Shown: in pieces, positions 59,024 to 64,000 of the stretch
How positions within the stretch are numbered: the stretch's first letter is position 1
Layout of the letters: every line of letters starts with the position of its first letter
Assembly (NCBI GenBank): GCA_004794785.1
Contig: SJOL01006393.1
Coordinates: forward strand, 110,512 to 174,511
Length of the DNA stretch: 64,000 nucleotides
Direction: 5' to 3'
Source of the DNA: Opisthorchis felineus
Taxonomy: Eukaryota; Platyhelminthes; Trematoda; Opisthorchiida; Opisthorchiidae
Translations under genes and position numbers: made by a program
Notes under the pieces: generated by a model
The model's database searches: none
Told to the model about the DNA's origin: nothing
What the model saw: only the letters and a program-made list of their open reading frames with translations

Positions 59024-59494
59024 CTAAAACGATTTGTGATTGTCTTGTCTAAACCGTACATCATATTGCTGCTGCCTTAAATCGAGTGAAGGACAGCAAA
59101 ATATGGCCAGCATCTCGCCGCTTTGGTCGTGGGTGAAAGAAAGCTTCCTCTCCTGGTGAGAATCATCGGAGTGCCAGCGTAGTTGCCTGCCAGTATGTTT
59201 GCAGATCTGGTAGCGGCTGAAGCCCATGGGGTACAGATGATAGCCAGAATCTGTATCCCTATTTTCGCTTAGTAGTTGGAACTTAGGTTGTCCGCCGCTC
59301 AGTCGGTGAACACTCCACTTATATTCTATCGGAGTAACATGGACTGCTGTCACGAACGTGAGTTGTAAACCGAATCGACTTAAGCGGCTAGGCTGCTGTA
59401 TTCGTTTCAGATGTAACTTTAATCCACGTATTGCTTTTTTGGTGGTACGCCTCACCGGGCTGTAAATACCGCGACTGGACTCTGTGTTGAACAA
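59024..59494 (-). CDS. 156-codon open frame, unassigned
   Basis: Among the longest gap-free frames in the window and in a locally G+C-richer patch, so perhaps a remnant coding region. The product is basic and Ser/Gln/His-rich (TTKKAIRGLKLHLKRIQQPS, SGGQPKFQLLSENRDTDSGY), with no domain I recognise. A frame of this length is expected about once by chance in a window this size, so support is weak. Confidence 0.25.
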   Translation of the reverse strand: MFNTESSRGIYSPVRRTTKKAIRGLKLHLKRIQQPSRLSRFGLQLTFVTAVHVTPIEYKWSVHRLSGGQPKFQLLSENRDTDSGYHLYPMGFSRYQICKHTGRQLRWHSDDSHQERKLSFTHDQSGEMLAIFCCPSLDLRQQQYDVRFRQDNHKSF

Positions 59495-60302
59495 TGCAGG
59501 AGCTTAGTATATCGGCTCACCTTTCCCAGTTCATTCATGTAGATCCTGAAGCAGGACAAATGGTTAACTACATTCTAGTGTTTTGGGTATACTGCGGAAT
59601 ATTCTTACGCCATATCTCCAAGTTCCAAGCACATTAATTTTTATTAGTTTGAGTTCTGTCGCATCTGAACAGTGGTGCTATTCCTCAGCGTTATCGTAGC
59701 AGAGCAAATGCGCAGACAACTATGATAAATTGTGAATGTTAAAACTGTCCAAGACAAAGTAGACGTATTGTATGGACATTAGCTGAGGTGTAAAGGCTCT
59801 GTAGAACCAATGTTTTAATGAAACCTAATGGCTCATTGAAACAAAATACCTACAGCTGAAAAATCCATATTGGTCATTTTGGCACAGCCCAGTGAAAATG
59901 GACTGGCTGTATATTTTCTACCCCTAATTGTTTTGGAGAAGGCAGCACACAAATGTTTACTGTGATTACTATGACCAACACGACAACATTACACAACAGG
60001 TAGTGTATTGACTTTTCAACGATTCTACTGATAGATCCGTTCGGCTTTGTGCAAGACGCCTCAAACGGAAAATCTTCTACTCAAATAAGTTAATTTCAAA
60101 TTACGTCTTCCTGTAATCAGCATACAACTTTGCCTGTTTACTCTGATAAACATGAATTGTGACCACGTCAAAGCTTGGTCAGAACAATGGGTATCATATG
60201 ACCGAGCTAGATACGGATTCTTTCCGATGCCCACAACGAAGGCAAATCTGAAGTGCCATCGGTTCTTCGATGACTCTACTGTGGTTCTTGTGCGCATGAA
60301 AG

Positions 60303-60455
60303 CCTGTTTGCCAAGCTTGACAGTTGACTTGCAAACGTTTCATTACATCAGAGGAGATATTGTCAACTGCCCGCTGATGATGCCTTCTGAATGGTGATGA
60401 AACGTTTGCAAGTCGATTGCGAAGCTCGACGAACAGATCAACAGCCACCCTGTCA
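60303..60455 (+). mobile_element. Foldback element with hammerhead-like centre
   Basis: The inner arms GACTTGCAAACGTTTCAT (60326-60343) and ATGAAACGTTTGCAAGTC (60397-60414) are a perfect 18-bp inverted repeat. Outward the arms continue imperfectly (CCAAGCTTGACAGTT against AATTGCCAAGCTC-type sequence). The right arm runs GATTGCGAAGCTCGACGAAC into AGATCAACAGCCACC. It aligns with the copies at 21.8, 30.8, 33.1, 48.6 and 61.4 kb. No clear target-site duplication was found, so the outer limits are approximate. Confidence 0.65.
60374..60402 (+). ncRNA. Hammerhead-like core in the foldback element
   Basis: CTGATGA (60374-60380) is intact, followed by a weak stem (TGCC with GGTG) and GAAAC (60399-60403), then self-complementary ACGT. 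Stem II is poorer than in the 33-kb copy and stem I is not evident. Confidence 0.35.
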
Positions 60456-60479
60456 ACTACCAATAAATCCACCCGAGCT

Positions 60480-61375
60480 ACTACTATTCAAGCACTGTAT
60501 CGGTGTCTGCGCAGACCATTTAATCGTATCACCAAATCTTAGGTTGTAAGGGTACCAGCGTCTGACTGGCCTCACCTGATTGATATCTCGTTTTGAACAC
60601 CGAAGACCAATGGTTTTTCATGTAGGCTGGATCACGTTGGCATGCAGTTACGATTTTCCATAAATGATATTTGGTTGTGCTTCGTTAGTCAACATGACAT
60701 CCCAATTTAGTGAAGTTATCTTCAGACTAATTTTATAGGTTACTCAGTGACACTAAAAGGAATGATGTACTACAAAAGTATCCGGATAATTGATATTGCA
60801 CCTGTGGAGAGGTAAAATTCATTTTGATGATAGTAGGTGAATATTAGGTAGTACATGCAACCAACAGTTCATTGTGAGACCGGAGTGAATATTCGGAGCG
60901 TTGGTCTTCGCAAACTTGGATAGATAAGCAAACTTCTGTCCCTGTTACTTATAAATTGCCAGAAAATTTAGTGCATTTTACCTCAGTTGACGAGATTTTT
61001 TACTTTGATCCATACTCTATTCTCAATATGCTCTGACCGTTGGGTAGAACCACTCGTGGTCACGTATGACAGAAATACATGGCTCCACAGTAAAACCGCC
61101 AGTGGATGGGTTAGAAAGCTAACAACTTCAAAACCGCTTTGTTTTGTATCAGACCAACTATGGATCGATGTTTGGTTTTGTGTCCTGATAAATTTTATGT
61201 AAAAATATGACCATACCAGCGTAGCACACATACTTAAGTGTACTTAGTTGCAAATGCACTTTGCATTCACGCGCGGTCGCAATTGTGGGAAGTTCACATA
61301 TGGACGGAGCCAATAAGCATTTCAGCAACCTGGAAATACGCCGTAATACTGCTAGGTGGGGTGCGTTTGCTTATA
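60480..61375. other. No supportable gene
   Basis: Chance-length frames on both strands. No recognised motif. Confidence 0.45.
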
Positions 61376-61440
61376 GTTGGTCAGGTGGCTGTTAGTCTGT
61401 CTGCTGAGCCTTGGAATTCGCTTGCAAACGTTCCGTCATT
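61376..61440 (+). mobile_element. Solo left arm of the foldback family
   Basis: GTTGGTCAGGTGGCTGTTAG followed by TCTGTCTGCTGAGCCTTGG and CTTGCAAACGTTCCGTCA matches the reverse complement of the right arms at 60.4 and 48.6 kb (GGTGGCTGTTGATCTGTTCG, CTTGCAAACGTTTCATCA). No matching right arm follows, so the copy is truncated. Confidence 0.6.
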
Positions 61441-61607
61441 ACTAGTGCGCAATCGTGTATGCACTTCCTGCTTACCTGCTCGTGTTTACAGGATTTTTAG
61501 GACTATCTGATATCAGTTGTTGTGGCTGGCTTACTGGAACCCACCCTGCTCGGAATTCGATGGGCCTGTTTCGATTTGCATTACTTTTCTGTACGTAGTC
61601 CCTTTAT

Positions 61608-61944
61608 TCAGTTGGTGCGTTTAGCAGCTTCTGTCTGTGGACCTTTGTTCCTGCTCTGATTGGTCGGTTTCCGATTTATTTTGAATTGTGTTTTGCCTAT
61701 CATTCGTTTGATTGACCCTTGAGGCAGTTTCTCTCTTTCGTAGTTTACGTTCAATAAGTTGAATGAGTCCTCCTCATTTTCGCCTACGTTGTGGTCTGAT
61801 TTTATCGAGTTTGCTGAAGTGGTCGCGCTTTTTTTTTTGTTTGAAATAACTGTTGCTTTTGTGCTAGGAGAGTTTCCGGCCTTCGAATGATTATCCAAAT
61901 GTCCTCCTGTGCTAGTGCGTTCCTTATATGTCCAGTTTGCTTAG
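61608..61944 (-). CDS. Lys/Asn/Ser-rich open frame
   Basis: A 112-codon minus frame in an A-rich (minus strand) tract: KAGNSPSTKATVISNKKKSA, GENEEDSFNLLNVNYEREKL and FKINRKPTNQSRNKGPQTE before a stop. No ATG near the start. The base skew alone lowers the chance of stops in some frames, so length is weak evidence. Could be a disordered exon, a retroelement nucleic-acid-binding ORF or chance. Confidence 0.25.
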
Positions 61945-62329
61945 TTGTCTTTTTGATTAGATGCATATTCTTTTGGAGATGGATCCGCCTCCACCTACTA
62001 TGCCTATAAAGATATATATTGTATCAATAGTGTAATATTGTTGGAGGCTTTCGTAGCAGTTCACAGCGATTTCCACCACAGGCGTCCGAAGACTTTTTCG
62101 AGGGATTTCATCGATAAACTAGCCCGATGCTTCTAGTGGCGAGTGCAATCGTGTACTAATGCACAGCAGGCAGACACAACCAGTGGGACCAGGATAATGT
62201 ACATCACCATTATCATCGTCAGGGACAGTAAAATATGTTCCACTGCCGTACATCCACAAATTTTATTCAGCTACACGTAAAGTGTAAAACTGAAGAAGGA
62301 AAAAGGTTTGATGAGTGAGGAACCCAGCA

Positions 62330-64000
62330 AACCTTCTGAAATGCCTACATCTCCGAACGCTCGATCGGACATTGAAGGTAGAAACTGATAGCACGAACGC
62401 TACTGACGTCAGTTATCCATCATTTCTTGCACACCTTTCTGCCAAATCAGTTATTTTCCACCCCGAAGTTTCCATATTTCTGAAGGACCCACGGAGGTCA
62501 ATACTCTTCTTAATAGGCGATGTTTCGGCATGCGTATTACATGGCTTAACTACCGCAGCTGGTGGCGCTGGATGTTTTCCTCGACTGAAGTGCTTGCTGC
62601 ACAACCAAGTGCTCGTGTTCTAATCACCACGCTAAGTAGCCGTCTACGTTATCCGTCACCAATAACGCTCCTGAGACGCCGGTTGTGAACAACCTGAAGA
62701 CGCCCCACATCATGTGTCCGCGGACGCCATGTTTCTCAACTGTACAGTAATACAGCCGTTAGTGTGACCTGGTACATGTGACTGTTGAGACCAAGCAATA
62801 TGGCTTTCTGACACCACAAGTGACGCAAGTTGGCAAACGCAAAGCGTGCACTGACTTCATCGGACACACCTCTGTCAGAGCTAATACAAATGGCGAGGTA
62901 TATAAGATTCTCCACAACCTCCAGTGCTTCTCCTCAGGTTGCAAAGGACACGTCCAGCAACTGCACGTTGCGAGGCATGACTTTGCATTTTGTAGGTGCA
63001 ATGCGCATGTCGGTAATTGGCGTGATGGTGATCAGTGTATTCAACACATTTGTGCTTGGCCTTCATCTTCAGAACGAGGACGAGTCATCTGCATACTGCA
63101 GATCGACAAGGTTCTCGCCAGCAAGGCTTTGAACACGGGTGGTTTTGTGATCCACCAGCGTTCGCCTCATTCATTGATGACGGGGTTGAACAAAAATGGA
63201 GACTGTAAACGTACTCATCTGACACCAGTTTTGTGGGAATATTTCCCCCCCCACACACACACACACACTCACATTCCCCGAAGTGTGTGAAGATAAGCAT
63301 ATGTTCACAAGCTTCTGAGACACAAGCTTGGTTAAATACACCGAGGGATCGACAGAATCAAACGCAGCTTCGGAGTCAATGGACACAATGAGTGTGGGTC
63401 TTTGGTATGGTGTAATCTTAACATCCCTACCTGGCCGAAATCCCGCTTGATGCTCACGGGTGGTGTTTTCGCCTGCCATCGTAACCCGACGTAGAATCAC
63501 TGTGGTCGGAATCCTCGTTACAAAGGAATTCAAACTAATGCCCATGTGGTTACTACATTCATTAGAAGTACCCTTTTTGAAGATGCACCCTTTTATCCAA
63601 TCATTTTAGTTGTTTAGAAAGTTGCGCTTCTCCCAGGTACACAAAATTATCTAGACAGTCACTGGCTGAGGAGTTGACCGCTGTCCTTCAACGAAGCAGG
63701 TGCGAGGTCATCGGGACCAGGACGTAGGAATATACACTCGGACTATTCTGAGGCTGAAGGGCTTCCATAATCTTTGTTAAAGCCGACACTCCGGAGTGCA
63801 GGTATCAGGCGACCAAATGGATTGTTGCTCGCAGTACTCCCGCCAACGGTCAAAAAGTCCTCATTGTATTTTCAACCAGGTGAAAAACGCTTGTATTCCT
63901 TGCTGGTTTCACTGACAAGAGTCTTCCGAGGAACACTTGAAAAAATCAAGTGAAAAACCTGAAAAAACTTCCGGTATTTCTCGCTTCTTTCGTTTTTTCG
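62330..64000 (-). pseudogene. Decayed non-LTR retrotransposon (reverse transcriptase), truncated by window end
   Basis: The minus strand, read across frame changes, gives an ordered LINE polyprotein: LFDRWREYCEQQSIWSPDT (about 63830), FLRPGPDDLAPASLKDSGQL, FKKGTSNECSNHMGISL, ENTTREHQAGFRPGR, the RT A box AAFDSVD (63368-63348), HTSGNVS, SPFLFNPVINE, the catalytic box LVDLQYADD (YADD at 63095-63084), KCKVMPRNVQLLD, SDEVSARFAFANLRHLW, LGCAASTSVEENIQRHQLR, LSHVIRMPKHRLLRRVL, and CYQFL near 62380. These are the successive motifs of an RTE-like fluke element. Numerous stops and shifts make it inactive. A CA microsatellite interrupts the RT domain. The 5' part continues beyond the window; the 3' limit is approximate. 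Confidence 0.85.
63252..63269. repeat. CA microsatellite inside the LINE
   Basis: An (AC)n run preceded by eight C residues, lying between the HTSGNVS and GCPLSPFLFN-equivalent parts of the decayed reverse transcriptase. Confidence 0.9.

Noticed and set aside
62778..63290. 170-codon plus-strand frame
   Set aside because: It is the antisense shadow of the minus-strand LINE reverse transcriptase, and its CA repeat gives the HTHTHTH tail.

Overview
The window looks like nuclear DNA of a parasitic flatworm, most likely a trematode with a large, repeat-rich genome. This rests on two decayed non-LTR retrotransposons of a reverse-transcriptase type common in flukes, a tRNA-like SINE carrying a hammerhead-ribozyme motif, a dispersed family of short foldback elements with hammerhead-like cores, TA microsatellites, AT-rich spacers and GT-AG splice signals. 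No bacterial operons, tRNA or rRNA genes or CRISPR arrays are visible. There is a 469-base assembly gap (26339-26807) and a single N at 39271.

Layout. 1-9.4 kb holds no gene I can support, apart from a weak Ig-like exon candidate near 6.3 kb. 10.3-12.3 kb is a broken plus-strand LINE, with a hammerhead motif (minus) lying between its two blocks. 13.2-13.7 kb has two phase-compatible minus-strand exon candidates, and 17.3-18.1 kb two phase-compatible plus-strand candidates. 19-21.5 kb has minus-strand candidates. 21.8 kb has a perfect foldback element with a target-site duplication. 22-30 kb has scattered plus-strand exon candidates around the gap. 30.8 and 33.1 kb have two more foldback elements, the second with a near-perfect 15-bp target-site duplication. 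34.3-35.75 kb is the best gene: minus strand, signal-peptide first exon, a 31-nt micro-exon, then two exons around a 43-nt intron, with matching phases wherever both sides of an intron are seen. 42-46.5 kb has plus-strand exon candidates, one encoding a clean transmembrane helix. 48-61.4 kb has further foldback pieces, a SINE with a hammerhead motif at 52.4 kb and a decayed hammerhead-like hairpin at 50.4 kb. 62.3-64 kb is a long decayed LINE on the minus strand.

The most interesting system is the set of small self-complementary, hammerhead-bearing mobile elements: at least six foldback pieces in 64 kb, plus two unrelated hammerhead contexts (a Penelope-like minimal motif and a SINE). Copies at 21.8 and 33.1 kb share ends and have independent target-site duplications, so they moved as defined units.

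Caution: at this base composition, open frames of 60-100 codons arise by chance many times in 64 kb. Frames are reported only where splice signals, phase agreement, a signal or membrane segment, or family resemblance adds support. Single-exon calls are therefore low confidence, and no cellular gene could be named.
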